Part shown: positions 31,152 through 39,819 of the stretch, piece after piece
Numbering within the stretch: position 1 is the first letter of the stretch
Layout: each line of letters begins with the position of its first letter
Source of the DNA: Solibacillus silvestris_B
GTDB taxonomy: Bacteria > Bacillota > Bacilli > Bacillales_A > Planococcaceae
Assembly (NCBI RefSeq): GCF_051967575.1
Contig: NZ_JBQCJW010000015.1
Coordinates: 1 to 64,000, forward strand
DNA length: 64,000 nucleotides
Direction: 5' to 3'
Program-made: the position numbers and the translations under genes
Notes under the pieces: generated by a model
What the model saw: the letters and a program-made list of their open reading frames with translations, nothing else
Told to the model about the DNA's origin: nothing
Database searches by the model: none

Positions 31152-32792
31152 GTGGGAAATTTTTCTGCAGCTGGACGAGATCGTGTGAAAAAAATATTAC
31201 AGGAAGAAACGTTTGATCTTTTTGTTATTGGTGGCGGGATTACAGGTGCTGGTATTGCGCTTGATGCAGCAACACGCGGTTTAAAGGTAGGTTTGGCGGA
31301 AATGCAGGACTTTGCCGAAGGAACGAGCAGTCGTTCGACAAAGCTTGTGCATGGCGGCTTGCGTTATTTGAAGCAGTTCGAAATAAAAGAGGTGGCAGAG
31401 CTGGGTCGTGAAAGGGCTATAGTTTATGAAAATGGACCGCATGTGACAACACCTGTATGGATGCTGCTTCCTTTTCATAAAGGGGGGACATTTGGTTCGT
31501 TTACGACAGCGCTCGGATTGAAAGTATACGATATTTTAGCAAATGTAAAAAAAGGCGAAAGACGCTTTATGCTGTCCGCTGACGAAACGATTGCCCGTGA
31601 GCCGCTTATTAAAAAGGACGGTTTGCTCGGCGGCGGTGTTTATGTTGAATACCGTACAGATGATGCGCGACTTACAATTGAAGTCATGAAAGCAGCTGTT
31701 GCCAATGGGGCGGTTGCGATGAATTATTTGAAGGTAGTCGGGTTTGAAGCGGATAATTTAGCGTTTTCAAAAGTGACGGTGGAAGATCAGCTGACAGGGG
31801 AACAATATGCTGTTCGCGCAAAGAGAGTAGTCAATGCAGCAGGGCCATGGGTGGATGAAGTTCGAAAACTGGACGGGGAGCTGGATAATAAGCATCTTAT
31901 TTTATCAAAAGGCGTGCATCTCGTTTTTGATGAGGATGATTTTCCGTTGCAGCAGGCCATTTATTTCGATACAGAAAAAGATGGCCGGATGATTTTTGCG
32001 ATTCCCCGTGACGGAAAAGCATATGTAGGGACGACAGATACTTTTTATGAGGGGGATCCAAAAGAGTTAAAGGTGACACAGGAGGATCGCCAATATATTT
32101 TAGATGCAATCCATTATATGTTCCCGCAGTTGCAGCTTACGGAAGAAAAAATTGAATCGGTATGGGCAGGGGTAAGGCCGCTTATCCATGAAGAAGGAAA
32201 AGGCCCCTCTGAAATTTCAAGGAAAGACGAAATTTGGCAATCGGAAAGCGGACTTATTACGATTGCAGGCGGAAAACTGACAGGCTACCGGAAAATGGCG
32301 GAAAAAATAGTGGATCTTGTCGTGAAACAATTGAACGACCAATTTCAGCAAACATACGGCAAATCGATCACAAAGCACCTCCCGATTTCCGGAGGGGAAA
32401 TGAGCGGCTCTAAATTTTTCGATCGCTTTGTCGCTAAACGGACGATTACTGGGCAGCAGCTCGGCTTAACGGAGGAGGAGAGCCGATATTTAGCGAAATT
32501 CTACGGCACAAATGTAGATAAAGTGTTTGATTATATTTCACATGCTAAAGGAGATTTGCCTCCGATTGTTTATGGCCAGCTCTACTATGCGATGAATGAC
32601 GAATGTGCATGTACACCGGCTGATTTTTTTATCCGCCGTACAGGTGCGCTGCTATTTAATATTCATTATGTAAGACAGTATAAAGTCCTCGTATTGGAAG
32701 AAATGGCTAAATATTTAAAATGGGACGAACAACAAAAACAGCAGCATATGCAGCAATTGGAACATGCACTAAAAGACGTAACAATATCCTAG
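31152..32792 (+). CDS. glpD: Aerobic glycerol-3-phosphate dehydrogenase
   Basis: 546 residues. FAD-binding GGGITGAGIALDAATRG at residues about 27-43, GTSSRSTKLVHGGLRYL and the C-terminal GlpD cap domain. It oxidises glycerol-3-phosphate to dihydroxyacetone phosphate, passing electrons to menaquinone at the membrane. GTG start after GGAGGG. Gene order here is glpD-glpF-glpK with short gaps, so one transcript is likely. B. subtilis has glpF-glpK and glpD as separate units under the antiterminator GlpP; I found no convincing GlpP-type leader terminator in the 170 bases upstream. Confidence 0.97.
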   Translation: MGNFSAAGRDRVKKILQEETFDLFVIGGGITGAGIALDAATRGLKVGLAEMQDFAEGTSSRSTKLVHGGLRYLKQFEIKEVAELGRERAIVYENGPHVTTPVWMLLPFHKGGTFGSFTTALGLKVYDILANVKKGERRFMLSADETIAREPLIKKDGLLGGGVYVEYRTDDARLTIEVMKAAVANGAVAMNYLKVVGFEADNLAFSKVTVEDQLTGEQYAVRAKRVVNAAGPWVDEVRKLDGELDNKHLILSKGVHLVFDEDDFPLQQAIYFDTEKDGRMIFAIPRDGKAYVGTTDTFYEGDPKELKVTQEDRQYILDAIHYMFPQLQLTEEKIESVWAGVRPLIHEEGKGPSEISRKDEIWQSESGLITIAGGKLTGYRKMAEKIVDLVVKQLNDQFQQTYGKSITKHLPISGGEMSGSKFFDRFVAKRTITGQQLGLTEEESRYLAKFYGTNVDKVFDYISHAKGDLPPIVYGQLYYAMNDECACTPADFFIRRTGALLFNIHYVRQYKVLVLEEMAKYLKWDEQQKQQHMQQLEHALKDVTIS

Positions 32793-32810
32793 AGAAAAGA
32801 GGCGAAATGA

Positions 32811-33620
32811 ATGTCGACTTTTTTGGCGGAACTAGTAGGAACGATGATTTTAATTATTTTGGGCGGTGGTGTTGTCGCAAGCTCTTTGCTGAAATTTTCC
32901 AAAGGCGAAAATGGAGGCTGGGTCGTCATTACGATTGCCTGGGGCTTCGCCGTTGCAATCGCCGCTTATACAGTGGGGGGAATAAGCGGCGCCCATTTAA
33001 ACCCGGCTTTAACGATTGCGTTTGCCACAATCGGGCAATTTGCATGGGCCGATGTTCCGATGTATATTCTTGCCCAAATGATCGGGGCAGTAGTCGGAGC
33101 TATAGTCGTGTATTTTGCATATTTGCCGCACTGGCCAAAAACAGAAGATGCGGATGCGAAATTAGCCGTTTTTGCGACGATTCCAGCGATTCGCCATCCA
33201 TTATCGAATATTGTCACTGAGATGATAGGAACATTCATATTACTGCTTGGGATACTAGCTTTAGGCGGCAATACGTTAGCAGACGGCATCAATCCATTGC
33301 TTGTCGGCATACTTGTCATCGCAATCGGCATGAGTTTAGGTGGCCCGACTGGCTATGCGATTAATCCAGCGCGTGATTTAGGCCCGCGCATCGCCCATTT
33401 TTTATTGCCGATTCCGAATAAGCGGGATTCTGACTGGTCGTATGCGTTTGTGCCTGTCATTGGACCGATTATCGGAGGGACAACAGGCGCGTTATTTTAT
33501 AAACAATTCTTTTTAGGGGAAAGTACAATGATGTTTTGGATTTTTGCTGCACTATTCATCATAATTTGTATAGCAGCGTTTGTTGCAAACCCAAAATCCG
33601 TTGCAAAGGAGATCACATAA
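32811..33620 (+). CDS. glpF: Glycerol uptake facilitator (aquaglyceroporin)
   Basis: 269 residues, six helices plus two half-helices. Both NPA-type motifs are visible: HLNPALTI in the first half and YAINPARDLGPR in the second; the Asp after NPAR is typical of glycerol facilitators. It lets glycerol diffuse into the cell. AAAAGAGGCG precedes the ATG. Its stop overlaps the glpK start (TAATG), coupling uptake with phosphorylation. Confidence 0.96.
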   Translation: MSTFLAELVGTMILIILGGGVVASSLLKFSKGENGGWVVITIAWGFAVAIAAYTVGGISGAHLNPALTIAFATIGQFAWADVPMYILAQMIGAVVGAIVVYFAYLPHWPKTEDADAKLAVFATIPAIRHPLSNIVTEMIGTFILLLGILALGGNTLADGINPLLVGILVIAIGMSLGGPTGYAINPARDLGPRIAHFLLPIPNKRDSDWSYAFVPVIGPIIGGTTGALFYKQFFLGESTMMFWIFAALFIIICIAAFVANPKSVAKEIT

Positions 33621-35110
33621 TGGAAAAATATATAATGGCGTTAGATCAAGGTACGACAAGCTCGCGTGCCATTTTATTCAATAAAAAAGGGGATATTGTC
33701 TATACTGCCCAGCAAGAGTTTAAGCAATATTTCCCTAATTCGGGCTGGGTCGAGCATAATGCGAAGGAAATATGGAGTTCCATTTTATCGGTCATCGCAA
33801 AAGTGTTATCCGAAAGAAATATCAAAGCGACGCAAATTGAAGGGATAGGCATTACAAATCAAAGGGAGACGACCGTTGTATGGGATAAAAACACAGGTGA
33901 ACCCGTTTATAATGCAATCGTTTGGCAATCACGCCAAACAGCCGAAATTTGCGATAATTTAAAAGAAGAGGGCTATGATGAATTATTTCGCAAAAAAACC
34001 GGCTTGCTCATTGATGCCTATTTTTCGGGTACGAAAGTAAAGTGGATATTGGACAATGTGAAAGGTGCACGCGAAAAGGCGGAAGCGGGAAATCTTCTAT
34101 TCGGCACCATTGACACATGGATTATTTGGAAGTTAACAGAAGGGGCTGTGCATGTAACTGATTACTCAAATGCATCCCGTACATTGATGTATAATATTTA
34201 TGAATTGAAATGGGACGAACAGCTATTGGAGATTTTAGGGGTCCCTCAATCGATGCTCCCGGAAGTGAAGCCATCCTCCGAGATTTACGGGGAAATTGCG
34301 GGAAATCATTTCTTCGGGCATCGAGTGCCGATTGCGGGCATTGCCGGAGATCAGCAGGCAGCTTTATTCGGTCAAGCTTGCTATGAAAAGGGAATGGTGA
34401 AAAATACGTACGGTACGGGTTGCTTCATGCTCATGAATACAGGAGAAGAAGCGGTGAAATCAGAGCATGGACTGCTTACGACGATTGCATGGGGCTATGA
34501 CGGGAAAGTAACTTATGCGCTGGAAGGAAGTATTTTTGTCGCAGGCTCGGCGATACAATGGCTGCGTGATGGGCTCCGGATGTTCAGAAAATCTGCTGAA
34601 AGTGAAGCATATGCAGCTAGAGTAAAAGATACGGATGGTGTATATGTCGTTCCCGCTTTCGTTGGTCTAGGTACACCGTATTGGGACAGTGAAGTGCGTG
34701 GGGCTGTATTCGGATTAACGCGTGGGTCATCGAAGGAGCATTTTATCCGCGCGACATTAGAATCGCTGGCTTATCAAACGAGAGATGTGCTTTCAGCGAT
34801 GGAATCCGATTCAGGGATTGATTTAAAAAAATTGCGTGTCGATGGCGGAGCGGTAATGAACGATTTTTTAATGCAGTTCCAAGCCGATATTTTAAATGTG
34901 CCTGTAGAGCGCCCATCCGTAAATGAGACGACAGCACTCGGAGCGGCATATTTAGCTGGTCTTGCAGTCGGATTTTGGGAAAACCTTGACGAAGTGCAGC
35001 AGCATTGGCAGCTGGATAATCAGTTTGAGCCGAAAATGGAAGAGCAAAAACGGGAAACATTATTTGCGGGGTGGCATAAAGCGGTAAAAGCCGCACAAGC
35101 ATTCAAATAG
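33620..35110 (+). CDS. glpK: Glycerol kinase
   Basis: 496 residues, same as B. subtilis GlpK. FGGY kinase with N-terminal MALDQGTTSSRAILF, GIGITNQRETTVVWD, GDQQAALFGQ and the C-terminal GGAVMNDFLMQFQADIL plus ALGAAYLAGLAVG. It phosphorylates glycerol to glycerol-3-phosphate, the GlpD substrate. Start at the ATG overlapping the glpF stop, after AAAGGAGA; an upstream in-frame extension lies inside glpF. In low-GC Gram-positives this enzyme is activated by HPr phosphorylation of a His. Confidence 0.97.
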   Translation: MEKYIMALDQGTTSSRAILFNKKGDIVYTAQQEFKQYFPNSGWVEHNAKEIWSSILSVIAKVLSERNIKATQIEGIGITNQRETTVVWDKNTGEPVYNAIVWQSRQTAEICDNLKEEGYDELFRKKTGLLIDAYFSGTKVKWILDNVKGAREKAEAGNLLFGTIDTWIIWKLTEGAVHVTDYSNASRTLMYNIYELKWDEQLLEILGVPQSMLPEVKPSSEIYGEIAGNHFFGHRVPIAGIAGDQQAALFGQACYEKGMVKNTYGTGCFMLMNTGEEAVKSEHGLLTTIAWGYDGKVTYALEGSIFVAGSAIQWLRDGLRMFRKSAESEAYAARVKDTDGVYVVPAFVGLGTPYWDSEVRGAVFGLTRGSSKEHFIRATLESLAYQTRDVLSAMESDSGIDLKKLRVDGGAVMNDFLMQFQADILNVPVERPSVNETTALGAAYLAGLAVGFWENLDEVQQHWQLDNQFEPKMEEQKRETLFAGWHKAVKAAQAFK

Positions 35111-35198
35111 GCGATTTCCTCTAGTATTGGGTATTTTCCTCACATATATGAAAATATGCTATAATATTACACAGTCTAGTTGAGGAGTTTTTTAATAT

Positions 35199-35465
35199 AT
35201 GAGTAAAGATTATATTCGCTTAGCAAATGAAGAAGATTTAACATTAATTACCGCCTATTTCAAGCAAGCACTAGGTCATTATGAAGCGGTAGGCGAGCTC
35301 ATGGCGATGCAGGACATTAAATATTTTCTGCAAAACATGGAGCATTTCCAATTTTTCGTATTAAAAGAATCGTCAGAACAAATAACGTATTTATTCGAAT
35401 TCCCCGGAACGGAAAATAGCAAGCGGGAAACAGGGACTCTCATGATTCCGCTTCAAAACAATTAA
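35199..35465 (+). CDS. Hypothetical 88-residue protein
   Basis: No family recognised. The protein is soluble, acidic and mixed alpha/beta in character (YIRLANEEDLTLITAYFKQALGHYEAVGEL at the start). TTGAGGAG precedes the ATG at a long spacing. A hairpin with T tract follows, so it appears to be a real monocistronic gene. It lies between glpK and nusB. Function cannot be inferred from the sequence or neighbours. Confidence 0.65.
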   Translation: MSKDYIRLANEEDLTLITAYFKQALGHYEAVGELMAMQDIKYFLQNMEHFQFFVLKESSEQITYLFEFPGTENSKRETGTLMIPLQNN

Positions 35466-35502
35466 GCCGTAGCCGAAACTTTTATGCGGTTAATTAGAAG
35501 AA

Positions 35503-35536
35503 CGACATGTTGCAAAACTCGAACATGTCGCTTTTT
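35503..35536 (+). terminator. Terminator before nusB
   Basis: CGACATGTT and AACATGTCG are perfect arms around a 10-base loop, followed by CTTTTTATT. Confidence 0.88.
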
Positions 35537-35673
35537 ATTGCAAATTCCACCATTTTTCCGCAGAATATGCAATTCTCTTTTAACGACCGAAAATTTTCAT
35601 TCAAACTGTGCTATGACAACGAAAATATGCTATGATAACAAGTAATGCTACTTATGAAGGAGAGCTTTAATTT

Positions 35674-36069
35674 ATGAAACGAACTGAGGCGCGCCAAAAA
35701 GCGTTACAAGCTTTGTTTCAGTTAGACAGCACAGAACTATCGGCAGAAGAGGCGATTGGTCACGTTCTTGAAGAAGAACAAAAATCGAATGCCTTTTTAG
35801 AGCAATTAGTTCACGGGACAACTGATAACTTGGAAGCAATTGACGCAGCGCTAGAGCAAAAACTAGAAAAATGGACTTTAAATCGTCTACCAAAAATTGA
35901 GAGAACTATATTACGTTTAGCCGTATACGAATTGCTGTATGATACGGAAACACCAAACAAAGTGGTAATGAACGAAGCAATCGAGCTTTCCAAAACATTT
36001 GGTGATGAAAAATCAAGCAAATTCGTCAATGGCGTACTTTCGAAATTTACTGAGCAATCAAATCAATAA
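35674..36069 (+). CDS. nusB: Transcription antitermination factor NusB
   Basis: 131 residues, all-helical NusB fold with KRTEARQKALQALFQLDST at the N-terminus and RLPKIERTILRLAVYELLYDTETPNKVVMNEAIELSKTFGDEKSSKFVNGVL in the C-terminal half. With NusE it binds boxA RNA and supports rRNA antitermination. AAGGAGAG lies 11 bases before the ATG. folD follows after 138 bases containing a structured leader. Confidence 0.96.
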   Translation: MKRTEARQKALQALFQLDSTELSAEEAIGHVLEEEQKSNAFLEQLVHGTTDNLEAIDAALEQKLEKWTLNRLPKIERTILRLAVYELLYDTETPNKVVMNEAIELSKTFGDEKSSKFVNGVLSKFTEQSNQ

Positions 36070-36107
36070 ATGTATTCAAGTCTATGAAGATTAATATATG
36101 AAGATTT

Positions 36108-36200
36108 AAATTGGCAGGTTGCCGCAATTTGATGCGTTGATTATCGTGGATTTGCAGCATATATGGCAACCTTCCAAATTGTCGTAATCACTGGAAGGAG
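36108..36200 (+). promoter_or_regulatory. Structured leader of folD with mutually exclusive helices
   Basis: Arm A (36108-36123, AAATTGGCAGGTTGCC) pairs with arm B (36165-36180, GGCAACCTTCCAAATT) at 14 of 16 positions across a 41-base loop. Within arm B, CCTTCCA (36170-36176) is also perfectly complementary to TGGAAGG (36192-36198), which contains the folD ribosome-binding site. Pairing A-B would free the ribosome site; B-SD pairing would hide it. This is the layout of a translational switch. The sequence does not show the conserved core of the THF or ZTP riboswitches as I remember them. Confidence 0.5.
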
Positions 36201-36207
36201 CAACAAC

Positions 36208-37071
36208 ATGTCAAGTGCAATTATTAATGGTAAAGAAATCGGTCAAGAAATTCGAACAGGAGTCGCTGCCCGTGTGCAAACACTTAAAGCAAAAGGGGTA
36301 ACACCTGGTTTGGCGGTCATATTAGTAGGGGACAATCCAGCTTCTAAAACTTATGTTGCAAACAAGCAAAAGTCTTGCGAGCAAATTGGAATGTTTTCAG
36401 AACTTGTTAAACTTCCGGAAGATATTTCAGAACAAGCTTTACTACAACAAATTCGTGAATTGAATGATCGTCCAGATATTCACGGTATTCTTGTTCAACT
36501 CCCATTACCGCAGCATATCGATGAACATAAAGTGATTCAGACCATTTCCCCGGCGAAAGATGTAGATGGCTTTTCACCGGTAAGTGTCGGGAAAATGATG
36601 TTGGGACAAGATACATACTTGCCATGTACGCCTTATGGAGTGATGAAACTGCTGGAACATTCAGGAATTGATGTTGCAGGAAAACACGCAGTCATTGTTG
36701 GCCGCAGCCATATTGTCGGTAAACCAATGGGGCAATTATTATTGCAAAAAGATGCAACCGTTACATATACACATTCCAAGACACCTGATTTGCCGTCATA
36801 TACAAAGCAGGCGGATATTTTAATTGCTGCTGTTGGACGAGCAAACTTCATTACGAGTGAACATATTAAAGAAGGCGCTGTTGTCATCGATGTAGGAATA
36901 AACCGAGATGAGAACAATCGTTTATGTGGTGACGTGAATTTTGATGATGTGCAAGGGATCGCTTCACATATCACCCCAGTACCAGGCGGCGTCGGTCCAA
37001 TGACGATTACGATGCTGCTTGAAAATACCGTACAGGCAGCTGAAAAAGAGTTAGAACGTCAAGCGAAATAA
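36208..37071 (+). CDS. folD: Methylenetetrahydrofolate dehydrogenase / cyclohydrolase
   Basis: 287 residues. Catalytic-domain motifs GDNPASKTYVANKQKSCEQIGM (with the catalytic Lys) and QLPLPQHID, then DVDGFSPVSVGKM and the NADP-binding AVIVGRSHIVGKPMGQLL, ending PVPGGVGPMTITMLLENT. It interconverts methylene-, methenyl- and formyl-tetrahydrofolate for purine and methionine pathways. I choose the ATG at 36208 with GGAAGGAG upstream; a longer in-frame start at 36163 lies within the structured leader and has no ribosome site. Confidence 0.97.
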   Translation: MSSAIINGKEIGQEIRTGVAARVQTLKAKGVTPGLAVILVGDNPASKTYVANKQKSCEQIGMFSELVKLPEDISEQALLQQIRELNDRPDIHGILVQLPLPQHIDEHKVIQTISPAKDVDGFSPVSVGKMMLGQDTYLPCTPYGVMKLLEHSGIDVAGKHAVIVGRSHIVGKPMGQLLLQKDATVTYTHSKTPDLPSYTKQADILIAAVGRANFITSEHIKEGAVVIDVGINRDENNRLCGDVNFDDVQGIASHITPVPGGVGPMTITMLLENTVQAAEKELERQAK

Positions 37072-37080
37072 TCTAACTTC

Positions 37081-37120
37081 AAAAATCACGATTTTGATGT
37101 AGATCAAAATCGTGATTTTT
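37081..37120 (+). terminator. Terminator after folD
   Basis: Perfect 18-base arms AAAAATCACGATTTTGAT and ATCAAAATCGTGATTTTT with a four-base loop and a terminal T run. It separates folD from xseAB. Confidence 0.95.
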
Positions 37121-37259
37121 AGCTTGATGGATAAGAAAGTATAGGATTTCAACGAACCATACATAAGAAAAAATATATATTTACACTATTTGGCGCAAAA
37201 GCTGTTTTTCCTAAACAGCAGTAAAACATAAAAACCACCGTGAAGGAGCAAATACGTTT

Positions 37260-38618
37260 ATGACATCGACTTCCTATTTATCCGTGAAAGCATTAACAAA
37301 ATATATTAAGCGAAAATTCGATGCCGATCCGCATTTACGTGATGTATATGTAACGGGGGAGCTTTCGAACGTGAAACTGCATAGCTCGGGACATATTTAC
37401 TTTACATTGAAAGACGACAGTGCACGTATTACCGCAACAATGTTTCGTACACAGGCTTCGAAACTTTCATTTAAGCCTGAAGAAGGGATGAAAGTATTTA
37501 TTCGCGGGGATGTTAATGTATATGAAGCGAGTGGCGTGTATCAATTATATGCTCAAACGATGGAGCCGGATGGTATTGGCGGGCTGTTCGTCGCCTTTAA
37601 TCAACTAAAGGAACGTTTGCAGAAGGAAGGTTTATTCAACGACGATTTTAAGCAGCCCATTCCGCAATTCCCGGAAACGATTGGTATATTAACAGCTACA
37701 ACCGGTGCTGCAATCCGGGACATATGCACGACGATTAAACGTCGCTATCCACAGGCGGAAATATTAATTTATCCGACACTTGTGCAAGGTGCTGGCGCGG
37801 CTCCAAACATAACAGAAAATATTTATTTGGCGAATCGGCATGCTCTATGCGATGTGCTGATCGTCGGACGCGGCGGCGGGTCGATCGAGGATTTATGGGC
37901 GTTCAATGAAGAGATTGTTGCACGCGCCATTTTTGAGAGCCGCATTCCGATTATTAGTGCAGTCGGTCATGAAACAGATACGACGATTGCCGATTTTGTC
38001 GCGGATTTGCGCGCGCCTACGCCAACAGCGGCGGCGGAATTGGCAGTACCAAACCAGCAGCAGCTTTATCAGCAAATTTTGCACCACCAGTCAATAATGC
38101 ATCAAATGATGACGTCACGTCTGAATTTTGAGCGCAACCGCTTAACGAAATTGCGAAATTCGTATCCGCTTGCAACACCTGAGCGATTATATCGTCCTTT
38201 TATTGAAAGGCTTGTGCAGATGGATTCCGCGCTGCAAAATGCAGCAAAGCTTTATATGATGAACGAAAAATCAAAGCTGCAAACAATCGATAGCAAAATG
38301 AAATTATATTCGCCTCTGCACCAATTGACAGCGGCGAAACAGCAATTGGCGCATCGCACAGAACAATTAACGAATGTGATGCAGCAGGAGCTCGCGAAAA
38401 GTAAAGTAATGTTCACGAATCAACTGCGCATGTTGGAAGCCCTCAACCCTCTTAGTCTGATGAGCAAAGGCTTTAGCGTGGCATATAAAGAAGAAAAAGT
38501 AGTAAAATCAATCCGTGAGCTGAATAAGGGAGACGTTATTCATGTAACATTCCATGATGGATTCGTTGAGGCGGAAGTTACGAAAAAACAGGAGCAAAAG
38601 GAAGGAGAACCGAAATGA
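37260..38618 (+). CDS. xseA: Exodeoxyribonuclease VII large subunit
   Basis: 452 residues: N-terminal OB fold (YVTGELSNVKLHSSGHIYFTLKD), catalytic core with GRGGGSIEDLWAFNEE near 205-220 and SAVGHETDTTIADFVADLRAPTPTAAAEL, then a long coiled-coil C-terminal region for XseB binding. Degrades single-stranded DNA with XseB. GAAGGAG lies 10 bases before the ATG. Overlaps xseB by four bases (ATGA). Confidence 0.97.
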   Translation: MTSTSYLSVKALTKYIKRKFDADPHLRDVYVTGELSNVKLHSSGHIYFTLKDDSARITATMFRTQASKLSFKPEEGMKVFIRGDVNVYEASGVYQLYAQTMEPDGIGGLFVAFNQLKERLQKEGLFNDDFKQPIPQFPETIGILTATTGAAIRDICTTIKRRYPQAEILIYPTLVQGAGAAPNITENIYLANRHALCDVLIVGRGGGSIEDLWAFNEEIVARAIFESRIPIISAVGHETDTTIADFVADLRAPTPTAAAELAVPNQQQLYQQILHHQSIMHQMMTSRLNFERNRLTKLRNSYPLATPERLYRPFIERLVQMDSALQNAAKLYMMNEKSKLQTIDSKMKLYSPLHQLTAAKQQLAHRTEQLTNVMQQELAKSKVMFTNQLRMLEALNPLSLMSKGFSVAYKEEKVVKSIRELNKGDVIHVTFHDGFVEAEVTKKQEQKEGEPK

Positions 38619-38842
38619 CAAAACCAACATTTGCGACTGCAATGACGGAATTAGAAGAAGTTGTGCGAAAGCTTGAACAAGGAGATGTCCCGTTGGAAGA
38701 AGCGATCGATCTTTATAAAAAAGGCATGGAACTTTCAAAGCTTTGTCATGATACACTGCAAAATGCAGAACAGCAATTAATTTCAATCGTTGGAGAAGAT
38801 GGTGAAAAGAAAGCTTTCCAACAAGGAAATGGGGAAGACTAA
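38615..38842 (+). CDS. xseB: Exodeoxyribonuclease VII small subunit
   Basis: 75 residues, two helices: FATAMTELEEVVRKLEQGDVPLEEAIDLYKKGMELSKLCHDTLQNAEQ is the standard XseB sequence. Several copies coat the coiled coil of XseA. Starts inside the xseA stop (coupled, GGAGAAC before it). ispA begins three bases after its stop. Confidence 0.97.
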   Translation: MTKPTFATAMTELEEVVRKLEQGDVPLEEAIDLYKKGMELSKLCHDTLQNAEQQLISIVGEDGEKKAFQQGNGED

Positions 38843-38845
38843 CTA

Positions 38846-39730
38846 ATGGAAAACGCATTAAAGCAATTTATTGCCCGTAATATTCCGCAAGTGGAAGCAA
38901 CAATGTACGGACTTGTTGAAAAAATTCAGGCACCTGACCATTTGAAAGAATCAATGCTCTATTCTTTGAAAGCGGGAGGAAAGCGAATTCGCCCGTTATT
39001 TGTCTCAGCGGTTTGCGAAATGTATAAACAATCTCTTGAAGCAAGCTACACGGTTGGCTCGGCTGTTGAAATGATTCATACATATTCGTTGATCCATGAC
39101 GACTTACCTTGCATGGATGATGATGAATTACGCCGAGGAAAGCCTACAAACCATGTCGTATACGGTGAAGCATTGGCGACATTGGCAGGAGACGCATTAA
39201 ATACAATCGCATTCGGGGTCATCGCAAGAATGGATACGATTTCTGCAGAAAAGCGAATTGAACTTGTGAACTTATTAAGCATTGCCGCGGGTGCTGAAGG
39301 AATGGTCGGCGGGCAAATTCTGGATATGGACGGGGAAAAACGTTTATTGAATTTACAGGAGCTTGAAACGGTTCATGTAAATAAAACAGGGGCATTACTG
39401 CGTTTTAGCATCGAATCGGGCGCCGTTTTGGCAGGCGCAAGCGGGGCGGATCGCAAAGCGTTAGTAGAGTATGCGCATCATATCGGTTTAGCATTTCAAA
39501 TCCAGGATGACATTTTAGATATTGAAGGAACTTCGGAACAGCTAGGGAAAACAGCTGGAAAAGATGTTGCAAGCGAAAAAAGTACATACCCTGCATTACT
39601 TACATTGGATGGTGCAAAACGTAAGCTGGATGAACATTATCATTTGGCGATTGAAGCATTGCGGAAAATTGACACGGATACGTCATTACTTCAACAATTT
39701 GCACAGTATATTGTGAGACGTAGTAACTAA
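38846..39730 (+). CDS. ispA: Farnesyl diphosphate synthase
   Basis: 294 residues. Both Asp-rich motifs of short-chain prenyltransferases are present: DDLPCMDDDELRRGKPT (first, with the two-residue insertion typical of this FPP synthase type) and QIQDDILD (second), plus KAGGKRIRP for isopentenyl diphosphate binding. Produces farnesyl diphosphate from IPP and DMAPP for undecaprenyl and quinone side chains. GGGGAAGAC precedes the ATG. Next to dxs, so precursor synthesis and chain building are clustered. Confidence 0.96.
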   Translation: MENALKQFIARNIPQVEATMYGLVEKIQAPDHLKESMLYSLKAGGKRIRPLFVSAVCEMYKQSLEASYTVGSAVEMIHTYSLIHDDLPCMDDDELRRGKPTNHVVYGEALATLAGDALNTIAFGVIARMDTISAEKRIELVNLLSIAAGAEGMVGGQILDMDGEKRLLNLQELETVHVNKTGALLRFSIESGAVLAGASGADRKALVEYAHHIGLAFQIQDDILDIEGTSEQLGKTAGKDVASEKSTYPALLTLDGAKRKLDEHYHLAIEALRKIDTDTSLLQQFAQYIVRRSN

Positions 39731-39819
39731 AATGTGTTAAACTTTTGTCTTGGGTTGTACATTGATATAATAGAAAAATCACAATGGTGAATAAACTGAT
39801 GAAAAGGTGTGTGGATGAG

